Both the position numbers and the translations under genes were made by a program. Positions 9,247 to 18,933 of a DNA stretch of 48,751 nucleotides are shown piece after piece. The stretch spans positions 1-48,751 of the forward strand of contig NZ_PPQC01000048.1 in assembly GCF_002902365.1 (NCBI RefSeq), in the 5' to 3' direction. Within the stretch, counting starts at the first letter, position 1; the number at the start of each line of letters is the position of its first letter. This DNA is from Staphylococcus cohnii subsp. cohnii (GTDB lineage: Bacteria; Bacillota; Bacilli; Staphylococcales; Staphylococcaceae). Below the pieces are notes generated by a model. The model saw only the letters and a list, made by a program, of their open reading frames with translations, made no database searches and was not told where the DNA came from.

Positions 9247-10629
9247 TTATTTTCCTAGACAAAATTGACTAAATAATTGATTTATCAATTCTTCACTTGC
9301 GGATTCTCCGATAATTTCGCCTAAAATTTCCCAAGTTCTCGTTAAATCTATCTGAACCATATCCATTGGCACACCAGCTTCTGCAGCATCTATAGCATCT
9401 TGAATTGAGTTTCTCGCTTGTTTTAGCAATGAAATATGTCTTGAGTTCGATACATATGTCATATCCTGATTTTGGACATCTCCTGCAAAGAATAAATCTC
9501 TAATTTGTATCTCTAACTGGTCAATACCTTCTTGTTTTAACATTGATGTTTGAATGATTGGCATATCTCCAACCATTTCTTTAACTTCTGAAATATCTAA
9601 TTGTTTGTCTAAATCCATCTTGTTAATTATGACAATGGCGTCTTCATTTTTAATAACTTCATATAACTTGCGATCTTCTTCTGTTAATGATTCGTTATAA
9701 TTTAGCACAAACAAGATTAAATCCGCTTCACCTAAAGCCTTGCGTGAACGTTCTACACCAATACGCTCAACGATATCTTCCGTTTCACGTATCCCAGCAG
9801 TATCTACTAGCCTTAAAGGTACACCGCGAACGTTTACGTACTCTTCTAAAGTATCTCGAGTCGTACCAGGAACCTCTGTAACAATCGCCTTGTTGTCTTG
9901 GATCAAGTTATTTAACATGGATGACTTACCAACATTCGGCTTACCAACTATGACCGTTGCTAAACCTTCTCTCATTATCTTCCCTTGTGTGCCTGTATCT
10001 AATAACTTATTAATTTCTGACTTAATTTGATTTGATTTTTCTAATAAAACTTCTGTTGTGGCATCTTCCACATCATCATATTCTGGATAATCTATATTAA
10101 CTTCTACTTGTGCAAGGATTTCGAGAATGGATTGTCGCTGTCGCTTAATCATATCACTTAAACGACCTTCAATTTGATTCATTGCAACTTTAGATGCACG
10201 ATCGGTTTTAGAACGAATAAAATCCATCACCGCTTCGGCTTGAGATAAATCAATACGCCCATTTAAAAACGCACGTTTTGTATACTCACCAGGATCTGCC
10301 ATTCTAGCACCGTGTGTCATCGTCAACTCTAATACTCTATTGATGGTTAAAATACCACCATGACAATTAATTTCAACGATGTCTTCTCTAGTAAATGTTT
10401 TCGGTGCACGTAAGACAGACACCATTACTTCTTCGACCACTTCATTTGTCTCAGGGTCAACAATGTGCCCATAATTTATTGTATGAGAAGGTACATGTTC
10501 TAATGGTCCCTTCCCTCTATATAATTTGTCTGCAATATTTACTGCGTCAACACCTGACAAACGTACAATACCGATAGCACCTTCACCCATAGGTGTGGAT
10601 ATACTCGTTATCGTATCTAAATCCATCAT
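9247..10629 (-). CDS. mnmE: tRNA modification GTPase
   Basis: About 460 residues. N-terminal tetrahydrofolate-binding domain ([21 protein letters not shown]), a central G domain with P-loop [10 protein letters not shown], switch region [15 protein letters not shown] and NKMD, and the C-terminal FCLGK with the invariant cysteine. Partner of MnmG. Two adjacent in-frame ATGs exist (10629 and 10626); aaaggagg is eight bases before the first. S. aureus MnmE starts MDLDTITS, equal to the second. An upstream in-frame codon at 10662 would overrun the ribosome site and is unlikely. Confidence 0.95.
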   Translation of the reverse strand: MMDLDTITSISTPMGEGAIGIVRLSGVDAVNIADKLYRGKGPLEHVPSHTINYGHIVDPETNEVVEEVMVSVLRAPKTFTREDIVEINCHGGILTINRVLELTMTHGARMADPGEYTKRAFLNGRIDLSQAEAVMDFIRSKTDRASKVAMNQIEGRLSDMIKRQRQSILEILAQVEVNIDYPEYDDVEDATTEVLLEKSNQIKSEINKLLDTGTQGKIMREGLATVIVGKPNVGKSSMLNNLIQDNKAIVTEVPGTTRDTLEEYVNVRGVPLRLVDTAGIRETEDIVERIGVERSRKALGEADLILFVLNYNESLTEEDRKLYEVIKNEDAIVIINKMDLDKQLDISEVKEMVGDMPIIQTSMLKQEGIDQLEIQIRDLFFAGDVQNQDMTYVSNSRHISLLKQARNSIQDAIDAAEAGVPMDMVQIDLTRTWEILGEIIGESASEELINQLFSQFCLGK

Positions 10630-10722
10630 CCATCTCGCCTCCTTTATTCTAAAATTTATCATTATAATATTGTAAATAGTTTTGGATCAAAAAGCTAACA
10701 TCTTGTTTAAAATTTTCATAAA

Positions 10723-10765
10723 GTTAGTCTTAGGGTTGTATGATGTAAGACTGACGCCAGTCTTA
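10723..10765 (-). promoter_or_regulatory. Mutually exclusive hairpins between rnpA and mnmE
   Basis: Three related arms are seen: gttagtctta (10723-10732), taagactgac (10746-10755) and cagtctta (10758-10765). The middle arm can pair with either neighbour, giving alternative hairpins in the leftward transcript between rnpA and mnmE. There is no following T run, so this is not a standard terminator. An attenuator-like or processing role is only an inference. Confidence 0.35.
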
Positions 10766-10778
10766 ATTATCCCCTGCC

Positions 10779-11126
10779 CTACTTAATTCGTTTATTAAAA
10801 ACCTTAGCTATTTTTAAAACATGTTCTAAACTTGCTTGGATTTGTAGTGTATCCATATCTTTAGCTGGATGCCTGGCTATCACAATAATTTCCATTGGTA
10901 ATATATTTTGTTTATGTACCTTGAAACTCTCACGTATAGCACGCTTAATTTTATTTCTAACAACAGCATTACCTAATTTTTTAGAAACACTAATACCTAG
11001 TCTGAAGTGTTCTAATTCTTTATTAGGTTTCGTATAGACTACAAATTGACGATTTGCTACTGATTTTCCTTTTTTATATATAAATTGGAAATCACTGTTC
11101 TTTTTAATTCGGTATGCCTTCTCCAC
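10779..11126 (-). CDS. rnpA: Ribonuclease P protein component
   Basis: 115 residues, basic. MEKAYRIKKNSDFQFIYKKGKSVANRQFVVY and the signature RLGISVSKKLGNAVVRNKIKRAIRES (the RNR motif that contacts RNase P RNA) are intact. It supports the RNase P ribozyme in 5'-end maturation of tRNAs. The start codon is GTG; the ribosome site is weak (gagtgatg). The classic rpmH-rnpA pairing is kept, but a terminator-like hairpin separates them. Confidence 0.96.
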   Translation of the reverse strand: MEKAYRIKKNSDFQFIYKKGKSVANRQFVVYTKPNKELEHFRLGISVSKKLGNAVVRNKIKRAIRESFKVHKQNILPMEIIVIARHPAKDMDTLQIQASLEHVLKIAKVFNKRIK

Positions 11127-11235
11127 GAAACATCACTCGCTTATCTTTTCATTACATTTATTATTATATATCTAACATGCGTTGTATTTTTTAATAATAA
11201 CAATAATTTTGCTACATATTTTCGTTATTTTAAAC

Positions 11236-11266
11236 CAAAAAAAAGACCACTGATGAGTCAGTGATC
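11236..11266 (-). terminator. Terminator directly after rpmH
   Basis: Stem gaccactga (11245-11253) / tcagtgatc (11258-11266), one mismatch, four-base loop, then a run of eight T on the minus strand. It abuts the rpmH stop codon. Partial read-through, or a separate promoter, is needed for rnpA. Confidence 0.75.
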
Positions 11267-11404
11267 TTATGCTGATAATACCTTACGGCCTTTACGACGA
11301 CGACGCGCTAAAACTTTACGACCGTTTTTTGTGCTCATGCGTTTTCTGAAACCATGAACTTTACTATGTTTACGTTTATTTGGTTGATAAGTACGTTTTA
11401 CCAT
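11267..11404 (-). CDS. rpmH: 50S ribosomal protein L34
   Basis: 45-residue, strongly basic protein found by reading the minus strand: it begins [19 protein letters not shown] and ends GRKVLSA, the standard L34 sequence and length. The start ATG has aggtgttttt upstream (ggaggtg at about 10 bases). It is a large-subunit ribosomal protein, and rpmH beside dnaA and oriC is nearly universal in bacteria. Confidence 0.97.
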
Positions 11405-12125
11405 GCAAAAACACCTCCATCTGTATTCGGTTATCTAAATATTATAATAGATAAATTAATATAAGCTTTTTGCTTCAAGTCTTGATTTAATATTATTAAT
11501 TTCTAGTCATAATTCAAGCAACTACTACAATATAACAAAATCTTTTTTATAAAGCAAGTATCAATTTCAAGCATGTTTTTATCTCATTATAATACGAATC
11601 AGTCCTAGATATTTTAAAACTGTATTGATAAATACGTCTATTAATATAGAAGATTCACCCTATCATATAAATATTTTTCATTTCAAACCTAGAGGATTTT
11701 TTAATTATACAAATTCCATACACTTTTTATAAATTATTTCCCAAGCCCACAAATCGCTTAATTTTTGATATACTATTCATTCTTGTAAGTTATCCACTTA
11801 TTCACAGATACGCATGCTTATTTTGTGGATAATATTTCATCTATGCACAGGGTTATTTATGATTTAACAACATATTCACAGCCATTTGACAGAGGTGTTT
11901 GTTAAAAAGTATAATTGTGTGGATAAGTTATGTAAATATTGATAAATAAGGGGTTATATTATGAAGATATATCCTAAATGGTTGTGTATAACTTATAATC
12001 ACAGTGAGTTATCCACTGATTGTGTGTAACTTGTGGATAATTATTAACAGCTTGTGATTATGTTTATTCACACATGTTATTTCTGTGTATAACTTTTAAA
12101 ATATAGAAAGTTGGAGTTTGCTATT
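11405..12125. other. oriC: Chromosomal replication origin oriC, dnaA-upstream part with DnaA boxes
   Basis: AT-rich 720-bp gap between rpmH and dnaA. DnaA boxes (TTATCCACA and close variants) are seen at 11790-11798 (ttatccact), 11798-11806 (ttattcaca), 11824-11832 and 11918-11926 (tgtggataa, reverse strand), 12009-12017 (ttatccact), 12032-12040 (tgtggataa) and 12064-12072 (ttattcaca); weaker tgtgtataa forms lie near 11983 and 12083. The density and the position between rpmH and dnaA define the origin. The first 380 bases are AT-rich without boxes and hold the leftward rpmH promoter. DnaA also represses its own gene through such boxes. Confidence 0.9.
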
Positions 12126-13493
12126 ATGTCAGAACAAGAAATTTGGGAAAAAGTTTTAACCTTAGCTCAAGAAAAAGTCAGCTATCCTAGCTATCAAACT
12201 TTTTTGAAAGATACAAAACTTTATTCGTTACAAAATGATGAAGCTATTGTAGTCATCGACGATCCTTTTGTAGCTAATTGGTTAAAAACACATTATGTTG
12301 AAATTGTACAATCTGCATTATATGAAGCTATTGGTCACGAAATCATGCCAGTATTTTACTCTGAAGATGAATTAGAAAGTTTAAAATCTGAAAAAAAACA
12401 AGATGTTAAGCAAAGCGCTAATGAAAAAGAAGTAGACCTTGATACTGTTGATGTAGCAAAAGTTGGTGATGAACAATTCAATATCAACAATACATTTGAA
12501 ACATTTGTCATTGGTCCCGGAAACAGATTCCCACACGCTGCAAGTTTAGCTGTAGCCGAAGCACCGGCCCAAGCATATAATCCACTATTTATATATGGTG
12601 GTGTAGGATTAGGTAAAACCCATCTAATGCATGCTATTGGGCATTATGTCTTAGATAATAATCCAGATGCCAAAGTAATCTATACATCTAGTGAAAAATT
12701 TACCAATGAATTCATTAAATCTATCCGAGACAATAAAACAGAACGTTTTAGAGAAAAATATCGTAATATCGATGTGCTCTTAATAGATGATATACAATTC
12801 ATTCAAAACAAAGAACAAACTCAAGAAGAATTCTTCCACACATTTAATGATTTACATCAAGCGAACAAGCAAATTGTTATTTCTAGTGATAGACCTCCTA
12901 AAGAAATTGCTAAATTAGAAGATCGACTACGTTCTCGCTTTGAATGGGGATTGATAGTAGATATTACACCACCAGACTACGAAACGAGAATGGCGATTTT
13001 GCAGAAAAAAATTGGTGAAGAAAATATAAATATTCCCACTGAAGCCTTAACGTATATCGCTAATCAAATACAATCAAATATACGTGAACTTGAAGGTGCG
13101 CTTAATCGTGTATTAGCCTTTTCAAAGTTACAAGGACAACCTATCACAACCGAATTAACGGCAGCTGCACTGAAAGATATCATCCAAGCACCTAAATCTA
13201 AAAAAATTACTATACAAGATATCCAAAAAGTTGTTGGAGAATACTATAGTGTAAGAATAGAAGATTTTAGTGCCAAGAAACGTACAAAATCGATTGCTTA
13301 TCCACGTCAAATTGCTATGTATTTATCACGTGAATTAACTGACTTTTCGCTACCTAAAATCGGAGAAGAGTTCGGTGGACGTGATCATACTACTGTTATT
13401 CACGCACAAGAAAAAATAGTAAAAGATATCAATAATGATCCGACATTTAAACAAGAAGTTGAAAATCTTGAAAAAGAAATTAGAAACCCATAA
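12126..13493 (+). CDS. dnaA: Chromosomal replication initiator protein DnaA
   Basis: 455 residues from ATG at 12126 ([11 protein letters not shown], as in S. aureus), with ggag nine bases upstream; the longer in-frame TTG at 12111 overlaps this ribosome site. Domain I is at residues 1-85 and a variable linker at 86-115. The AAA+ domain has Walker [10 protein letters not shown] at 158-166 and Walker B LLIDDIQF. Domain IV includes the DNA-binding signature [11 protein letters not shown] near the C-terminus. It binds the flanking boxes and melts oriC. Leftward rpmH and rightward dnaA mark the replication fork divergence point. Confidence 0.97.
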   Translation: MSEQEIWEKVLTLAQEKVSYPSYQTFLKDTKLYSLQNDEAIVVIDDPFVANWLKTHYVEIVQSALYEAIGHEIMPVFYSEDELESLKSEKKQDVKQSANEKEVDLDTVDVAKVGDEQFNINNTFETFVIGPGNRFPHAASLAVAEAPAQAYNPLFIYGGVGLGKTHLMHAIGHYVLDNNPDAKVIYTSSEKFTNEFIKSIRDNKTERFREKYRNIDVLLIDDIQFIQNKEQTQEEFFHTFNDLHQANKQIVISSDRPPKEIAKLEDRLRSRFEWGLIVDITPPDYETRMAILQKKIGEENINIPTEALTYIANQIQSNIRELEGALNRVLAFSKLQGQPITTELTAAALKDIIQAPKSKKITIQDIQKVVGEYYSVRIEDFSAKKRTKSIAYPRQIAMYLSRELTDFSLPKIGEEFGGRDHTTVIHAQEKIVKDINNDPTFKQEVENLEKEIRNP

Positions 13494-13733
13494 AACGATC
13501 TGTACTATAACAGATTATTCAATCAATTTAGAGGTATAACAAAATAACTTATTTTTTAATTTTGTGGACAATGTGCAAAAGTAATACACACTGTGCACAA
13601 GTTATCCACAGTCGTCGAACAATGACATGATTGTATTAATTTGAGTTATCCCCTAATCCACAAGCCCTACTACTATTACTACGGGTTTAAAACCTATATA
13701 ATTATTATATAAACGACTGGAAGGAGTTTAAAA
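13494..13733. other. oriC, dnaA-dnaN intergenic part with DnaA boxes
   Basis: Contains tgtggacaa at 13563-13571, a perfect ttatccaca at 13602-13610 and degenerate boxes near 13645 (ttatcccct and taatccaca), followed by an AT-rich tract 13690-13715. In Bacillus the unwinding element lies in the corresponding gap, so this is the likely melting site; that is inference from position and composition. Confidence 0.75.
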
Positions 13734-14864
13734 ATGGAATTTACAATTAGAAGAGATTATTTTATAAATCAATTAAATGACACATTAAAAGCAATCTCAC
13801 CAAGAACTACATTACCTATACTAACGGGTATAAAAATTGAAGTTAAAAACAATGAAGTCATACTTACTGGTTCAGATTCAGAAATCTCAATAGAAATTAC
13901 GATTCCTAAACAAGTAGATGGAGAAGACATTATTGAAATTACAGAAACTGGTTCAGTTGTACTCCCTGGTCGTTTCTTTGTAGATATTATTAAAAAACTA
14001 CCAGGAAAAGAAGTTAAATTATCAACAAATGAACAATTCCAAACTTTAATAACTTCTGGACATTCAGAATTTAATTTAAGTGGTTTAGATCCAGATCAAT
14101 ATCCTTTATTACCACAAGTTTCTCGTGATGATGCGATTCAACTATCTGTAAAAGTGCTTAAAAACGTGATAGCACAAACGAATTTCGCAGTGTCCACCTC
14201 AGAAACACGCCCAGTACTTACTGGTGTTAATTGGCTTATACAAGATAATGAATTAATATGCACAGCAACTGACTCACACCGCTTGGCTGTGCGAAAAGTG
14301 ACTTTAGAAGATGAATCTGAAAATAAAAATGTCATTATTCCAGGTAAAGCTTTAGCAGAATTAAATAAAATTATGTCTGATAGTGAAGAAGATATCGATA
14401 TTTTCTTTGCCTCAAATCAAGTATTATTCAAAGTTGGAAATGTAAACTTTATTTCACGTCTCTTAGAAGGTCACTATCCAGATACTTCACGTTTATTCCC
14501 AGAAAACTATGAAATTAAAATAGGCATAGATAACGGAGAATTCTATCATGCTATTGATCGTGCATCTCTATTAGCACGTGAAGGTGGAAACAATGTTATT
14601 AAATTAAGTACAGGTAATGAATTAGTCGAATTATCTTCTACATCACCAGAAATTGGTACTGTGAAAGAAGAAGTGAAAGCAGATAACGTTGATGGTGGCA
14701 ATTTAAAAATTTCATTTAACTCTAAATATATGATGGATGCACTTAAAGCAATCGATAACGATGAAGTTGAAGTCGAATTCTTTGGTACGATGAAACCATT
14801 TATTTTAAAACCAAAAGATGATGATTCAGTTACACAATTAATTTTACCAATTAGAACATATTAA
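13734..14864 (+). CDS. dnaN: DNA polymerase III sliding clamp (beta subunit)
   Basis: 376 residues, full length for DnaN. It begins MEFTIRRDYFINQLNDTLKAISPRTTLPILTG and ends QLILPIRTY, with three repeated clamp domains; EARPVLTGV-type motif (SETRPVLTGVNW) near residue 155 and LTAT-DSHRLA are visible. The dimer encircles DNA and tethers the polymerase. Strong ribosome site ggaaggag. A terminator follows, so dnaN is separated from yaaA-recF. Confidence 0.97.
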   Translation: MEFTIRRDYFINQLNDTLKAISPRTTLPILTGIKIEVKNNEVILTGSDSEISIEITIPKQVDGEDIIEITETGSVVLPGRFFVDIIKKLPGKEVKLSTNEQFQTLITSGHSEFNLSGLDPDQYPLLPQVSRDDAIQLSVKVLKNVIAQTNFAVSTSETRPVLTGVNWLIQDNELICTATDSHRLAVRKVTLEDESENKNVIIPGKALAELNKIMSDSEEDIDIFFASNQVLFKVGNVNFISRLLEGHYPDTSRLFPENYEIKIGIDNGEFYHAIDRASLLAREGGNNVIKLSTGNELVELSSTSPEIGTVKEEVKADNVDGGNLKISFNSKYMMDALKAIDNDEVEVEFFGTMKPFILKPKDDDSVTQLILPIRTY

Positions 14865-14884
14865 ATTTTTTGTTCAACAGAGAG

Positions 14885-14914
14885 CCTGAGACAGATTTAT
14901 GTCTCGGGTTTTTT
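14885..14914 (+). terminator. Terminator after dnaN
   Basis: Stem cctgagac (14885-14892) / gtctcggg (14901-14908) with one G-T pair, followed by six T. It lies 20 bases past the stop codon. Confidence 0.8.
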
Positions 14915-14992
14915 ATTGTGGATATTTAAAACCTAGTAAGCATAACTTAGGGGTGTGGATAGAAATCTAATTTTATTAAATAGATTTCATCG

Positions 14993-15104
14993 TCTCACCT
15001 GGCAAGAATGACTAGAATTGACAGAAGCTTGATTTATAACGCATTTTCAGTTTAGTCATCTACTGCCAATGTGAAATGAGATTGAGGCGAGACTATTATG
15101 TCTC
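14993..15104. repeat. Imperfect inverted-repeat element in the dnaN-yaaA gap
   Basis: The left side (tctcacctggcaagaatga, continuing ..cta to 15014) is mirrored by tagtca (15053-15058), tgcca (15064-15068) and atgaga (15076-15081). A second small hairpin gagac / gtctc follows at 15089-15104. The whole may fold into a ~90-base hairpin. It carries no gene. It could be an untranslated structured RNA, a decayed miniature element or the far arm of a terminator. Confidence 0.4.
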
Positions 15105-15517
15105 AACTTTATGTCACATATAAATGATTGCTTCATTCTTTTTATTTCGAAGTAATTTCATAAGATAAAACGTGTATATTGATAAAGACATATTAATCAT
15201 AAACATTTACCGTTACTTACATGCTATTTAGAGCTTAAATATAAGCAATTTAATCTTTTTCAGACTTATGATACCTAAAACGAATAAATAAGCTGAGAAA
15301 GTCGTTAAAATTCAAAATCATAACATTGCCGTTGAACTCATATAAAAAATCCTTATGAAGTATTGCTTAGTTAAAAACATTAATAATTAATTTTTTAGTT
15401 AGAATCTTTTTTAAAGAAATAGAATATTAGGAATAAAAGTTTGTTATAATATATGAGTGTTACATTGTTAAAAGTACCTTCGTAAATAAATTTCAATAAT
15501 AGTAAAAATTATACATA

Positions 15518-15531
15518 AGAAAACGCTTTCT
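15518..15531. promoter_or_regulatory. cre-like palindrome upstream of yaaA-recF-gyrBA
   Basis: agaaaacgctttct is a near-perfect cre (CcpA) palindrome: with its flanks it fits the consensus at 15 of 16 positions by eye. It is about 70 bases upstream of yaaA and between two -10-like tataat sequences (15445-15450 and 15568-15573). No matching -35 at ideal spacing was found for the downstream -10. Confidence 0.45.
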
Positions 15532-15599
15532 ATCTGCATTTTGCATGAAATTTTTCTCGAAAAAAGGTATAATATATAGATGAGTTTAAAAGGAATGGA

Positions 15600-15833
15600 G
15601 TGATTGATTTGGTTGAAGAAGTAATTGTTGATGGAGACATTACTTTAGGGCAATTTCTAAAGACAGAAGGTATTATTGAATCTGGTGGTCAAGCGAAATG
15701 GTTCTTGCAAGATTTTGAAGTAATGATCAATGGTGAGCGCGAAATGCGTCGTGGTAAAAAATTAAACCATCAAGATAACATCGTTATACCAGAAGTCGGT
15801 TCATTTTTGATTATACATCAAGGTGAAGAATGA
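15600..15833 (+). CDS. yaaA: S4-domain RNA-binding protein YaaA
   Basis: 77 residues, a small S4-like RNA-binding domain: [40 protein letters not shown] is the conserved core. The family accompanies recF in Firmicutes and is associated with ribosome function, but no exact role is set. The start may be GTG at 15600 (aligns with the S. aureus protein) or TTG at 15609 (better spacing from ggag at 15597). Its stop overlaps the recF start as ATGA. Confidence 0.9.
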   Translation: MIDLVEEVIVDGDITLGQFLKTEGIIESGGQAKWFLQDFEVMINGEREMRRGKKLNHQDNIVIPEVGSFLIIHQGEE

Positions 15834-16945
15834 AACTAAAGACACTCCAGCTAGACAATTATCGTAACTATGAGTCAATTACCCTAAATTGTCACTCTGA
15901 AGTCAATATATTGATTGGCGAGAATGCGCAAGGGAAGACTAATTTATTGGAATCTATTTATACACTAGCATTAGCCAAAAGCCACAGAACATCAAATGAT
16001 AAAGAACTCATACGTTTTGATCGAGACTATGCTAAAATAGAGGGTGAACTCAGTTATAGATATGGAGAAATGCCTTTAACGATGTTTATAACTAAAAAGG
16101 GTAAGCAGGTTAAAGTCAATCACTTAGAACAAAGTAGACTGACACAATATATCGGTCACTTAAACGTTGTCTTGTTTGCACCTGAAGATTTGAATATTGT
16201 CAAAGGCGCACCTCAAATAAGACGTAGATTTATAGATATGGAACTTGGACAAATTTCAGCTGTATATTTAAATGACTTGTCTCAATATCAAAGAATTTTA
16301 AAACAAAAGAATAATTATTTGAAGCAATTGCAATATGGTCAAAAGACTGACAGCACTATGCTTGATGTCTTAAATCAACAATTTGCAACATATGCACTCA
16401 AAGTTACATTAAGACGTGAACATTTTATTAAAGAACTTGAATCATTAGCCAAACCTATTCATTCTGGTATTACAGACGAGAATGAAACACTGTCATTAAA
16501 GTACCTTCCTAGTATCAAATTAGATGCTGAAGAAAAAAGTGAGACGGAACGCTTAGAGGAAGTCTTAACTTTACTAGACGATAATAAAGATCGTGAAAAA
16601 GATAGAGGCGTCTGTTTATTTGGCCCTCACAGAGATGATTTAGGTTTCAACGTAAATGGTATGGATGCTCAAACTTACGGTTCGCAAGGACAGCAAAGAA
16701 CGACGGCTTTATCAATCAAACTTGCAGAAATCGAACTGATGAATATTGAGGTAGGTGAATATCCCATCCTATTACTAGATGATGTGTTAAGTGAATTGGA
16801 TGATTCACGTCAGTCTCATTTATTGAGTACAATTCAACATAAAGTGCAGACATTTGTGACGACAACATCAGTTGATGGCATTGATCATGAAATTATGAAA
16901 AACGCTAAACTTTATCGCATTAATAATGGCGAAATTATAAAGTAA
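15830..16945 (+). CDS. recF: DNA replication and repair protein RecF
   Basis: 371 residues. SMC-like ATPase: Walker [10 protein letters not shown] at about residue 30, signature [18 protein letters not shown] and Walker [15 protein letters not shown] in the C-terminal half. It loads RecA at gaps with RecO and RecR. The start overlaps the yaaA stop by four bases, and gyrB follows almost at once, so yaaA-recF-gyrB-gyrA is read as one operon. Confidence 0.97.
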   Translation: MKLKTLQLDNYRNYESITLNCHSEVNILIGENAQGKTNLLESIYTLALAKSHRTSNDKELIRFDRDYAKIEGELSYRYGEMPLTMFITKKGKQVKVNHLEQSRLTQYIGHLNVVLFAPEDLNIVKGAPQIRRRFIDMELGQISAVYLNDLSQYQRILKQKNNYLKQLQYGQKTDSTMLDVLNQQFATYALKVTLRREHFIKELESLAKPIHSGITDENETLSLKYLPSIKLDAEEKSETERLEEVLTLLDDNKDREKDRGVCLFGPHRDDLGFNVNGMDAQTYGSQGQQRTTALSIKLAEIELMNIEVGEYPILLLDDVLSELDDSRQSHLLSTIQHKVQTFVTTTSVDGIDHEIMKNAKLYRINNGEIIK

Positions 16946-16966
16946 CGGAAAGTGAAGGTGGAAGCA

Positions 16967-18898
16967 TTGTCAGATGTGAACAACACGGAAGATTATGGTG
17001 CTGGTCAGATTCAGGTATTAGAAGGTCTAGAAGCGGTTCGTAAGAGACCAGGTATGTATATAGGCTCAACTTCAGAAAGAGGACTACATCACTTAGTTTG
17101 GGAAATTGTTGATAACAGTATTGACGAAGCACTCGCAGGTTATGCTGACCAAATCGACGTTATTATTGAAGAAGATAATTGGATAAAAGTAACAGACAAT
17201 GGTCGTGGTATTCCTGTTGGTATACAAGAGAAAATGGGACGACCTGCCGTTGAGGTTATTTTAACTGTGCTACACGCTGGTGGTAAATTCGGCGGTGGCG
17301 GTTATAAAGTTTCCGGTGGTCTACATGGTGTAGGTTCTTCTGTTGTAAATGCTTTATCAGAAGATTTGGAAGTGTATGTATACAAGGATGAAAATATATA
17401 TCATCAAGCATATAAAAAAGGCATACCTCAGTTTGATTTGAAAATCATTGGGAAAACCGATGAAAGCACTGGTTCTACAGGTACTGCGATTCGTTTTAAA
17501 GCTGATCCAGAGATATTCACTGAAACAACAACATATAATTATGAAGTATTGCAACAACGTATCAGAGAACTGGCGTTTTTAAATAAAGGTATCTCAATTA
17601 CATTAAAAGATGAAAGAGAAGAAGAGGTTCGTGAAGATACTTATCACTACGAAGGTGGTATAAAATCTTACGTTGAAATGTTAAATGAAAATAAAGAACC
17701 TATTCATGAAGAACCGATTTATGTACATCAATCAAAAGATGATATTGAAGTTGAAATAGCGCTTCAATACAATAAAGGCTATGCTACAAATCTTTTAACA
17801 TATGCGAATAATATTCACACTTATGAAGGTGGTACTCATGAAGAAGGCTTTAAACGAGCGCTTTCTCGTGTGTTAAATAGCTACGGTCTTAACAGTAAAA
17901 TCATGAAAGAAGATAAAGAAAGACTTTCAGGTGAAGATACACGTGAAGGTTTAACGGCTGTTGTTTCAATCAAACATGGTGATCCACAATTCGAAGGGCA
18001 AACTAAAACTAAATTAGGTAACTCCGAAGTACGTCAAGTTGTTGATCGTATATTCTCCGAGTTGTTTGAACGCTTTTTATACGAAAATCCACAAGTAGGT
18101 CGAACAATCGTAGAAAAAGGGATTATGGCATCACAAGCACGTCTTGCAGCTAAAAAAGCGCGTGAAGTGACACGTCGTAAATCTGCGTTAGAAATTTCAA
18201 GTTTACCAGGGAAACTTGCAGATTGTTCTAGTAAAGACCCTTCTCGAAGTGAAATTTTCATCGTCGAAGGGGACTCTGCCGGAGGGTCTACAAAATCTGG
18301 TCGTGACTCAGAAACGCAAGCCATTTTACCGTTACGTGGTAAGATATTGAACGTTGAAAAAGCACGTTTAGATAGAATTTTAAATAATAATGAAATACGT
18401 TCTATGATTACTGCTTTTGGTACTGGTATTGGTGGAGAGTTTGATTTAAGTAAGGCACGCTATCACAAGATTATCCTTATGACAGATGCCGATGTTGATG
18501 GTGCACATATTAGAACTTTATTATTAACATTCTTTTATCGCTTTATGAGACCGTTAATTGAAGCTGGATATGTTTATATTGCACAGCCACCATTATTCAA
18601 ATTGACACAAGGTAAACAGAAATACTATGTGTTTAACGAACGTGAATTAGAAAAACTTAAAGCTCAATTGGATCCAAGTCCAAAATGGTCTATTGCACGT
18701 TACAAAGGTCTTGGTGAAATGAATGCTGATCAATTATGGGAAACAACTATGAATCCAGAAAACAGAGCTATGTTACAAGTATCATTAGATGATGCGATTG
18801 AAGCAGACCAAGTTTTTGAAATGTTAATGGGCGATGTTGTTGAGAACCGTAGACAGTTTATTGAAGATAATGCAGTTTATGCAAACTTAGATTTCTAA
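16967..18898 (+). CDS. gyrB: DNA gyrase subunit B
   Basis: About 643 residues from TTG at 16967 (aaggtgg five bases upstream); in-frame GTG codons at 16952 and 16958 would add up to five residues. It has the GHKL ATPase domain ([31 protein letters not shown]), transducer, and TOPRIM domain with EGDSAGG and [15 protein letters not shown]. GyrB supplies ATP energy to supercoil DNA. Counting from the TTG, residue 85 is Gly (GIPVGIQE) and residue 140 is Lys (YVYKDEN), whereas S. aureus has Asp and Arg there. These are the changes I recall as explaining natural novobiocin resistance in the S. saprophyticus group. Confidence 0.96.
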   Translation: MSDVNNTEDYGAGQIQVLEGLEAVRKRPGMYIGSTSERGLHHLVWEIVDNSIDEALAGYADQIDVIIEEDNWIKVTDNGRGIPVGIQEKMGRPAVEVILTVLHAGGKFGGGGYKVSGGLHGVGSSVVNALSEDLEVYVYKDENIYHQAYKKGIPQFDLKIIGKTDESTGSTGTAIRFKADPEIFTETTTYNYEVLQQRIRELAFLNKGISITLKDEREEEVREDTYHYEGGIKSYVEMLNENKEPIHEEPIYVHQSKDDIEVEIALQYNKGYATNLLTYANNIHTYEGGTHEEGFKRALSRVLNSYGLNSKIMKEDKERLSGEDTREGLTAVVSIKHGDPQFEGQTKTKLGNSEVRQVVDRIFSELFERFLYENPQVGRTIVEKGIMASQARLAAKKAREVTRRKSALEISSLPGKLADCSSKDPSRSEIFIVEGDSAGGSTKSGRDSETQAILPLRGKILNVEKARLDRILNNNEIRSMITAFGTGIGGEFDLSKARYHKIILMTDADVDGAHIRTLLLTFFYRFMRPLIEAGYVYIAQPPLFKLTQGKQKYYVFNERELEKLKAQLDPSPKWSIARYKGLGEMNADQLWETTMNPENRAMLQVSLDDAIEADQVFEMLMGDVVENRRQFIEDNAVYANLDF

Positions 18899-18933
18899 GA
18901 CAATGAACTGAATTTTTGAAGGAGGATATCTTG

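Noticed and set aside
13324..13339. parS-like cacgtg sequence in dnaA
   Set aside because: About 12 of 16 positions match, no better than expected for a sequence with a cacgtg core.
15600..15608. Certain choice of the yaaA start
   Set aside because: Both GTG 15600 and TTG 15609 have usable ribosome sites, so the choice is left open in the entry.
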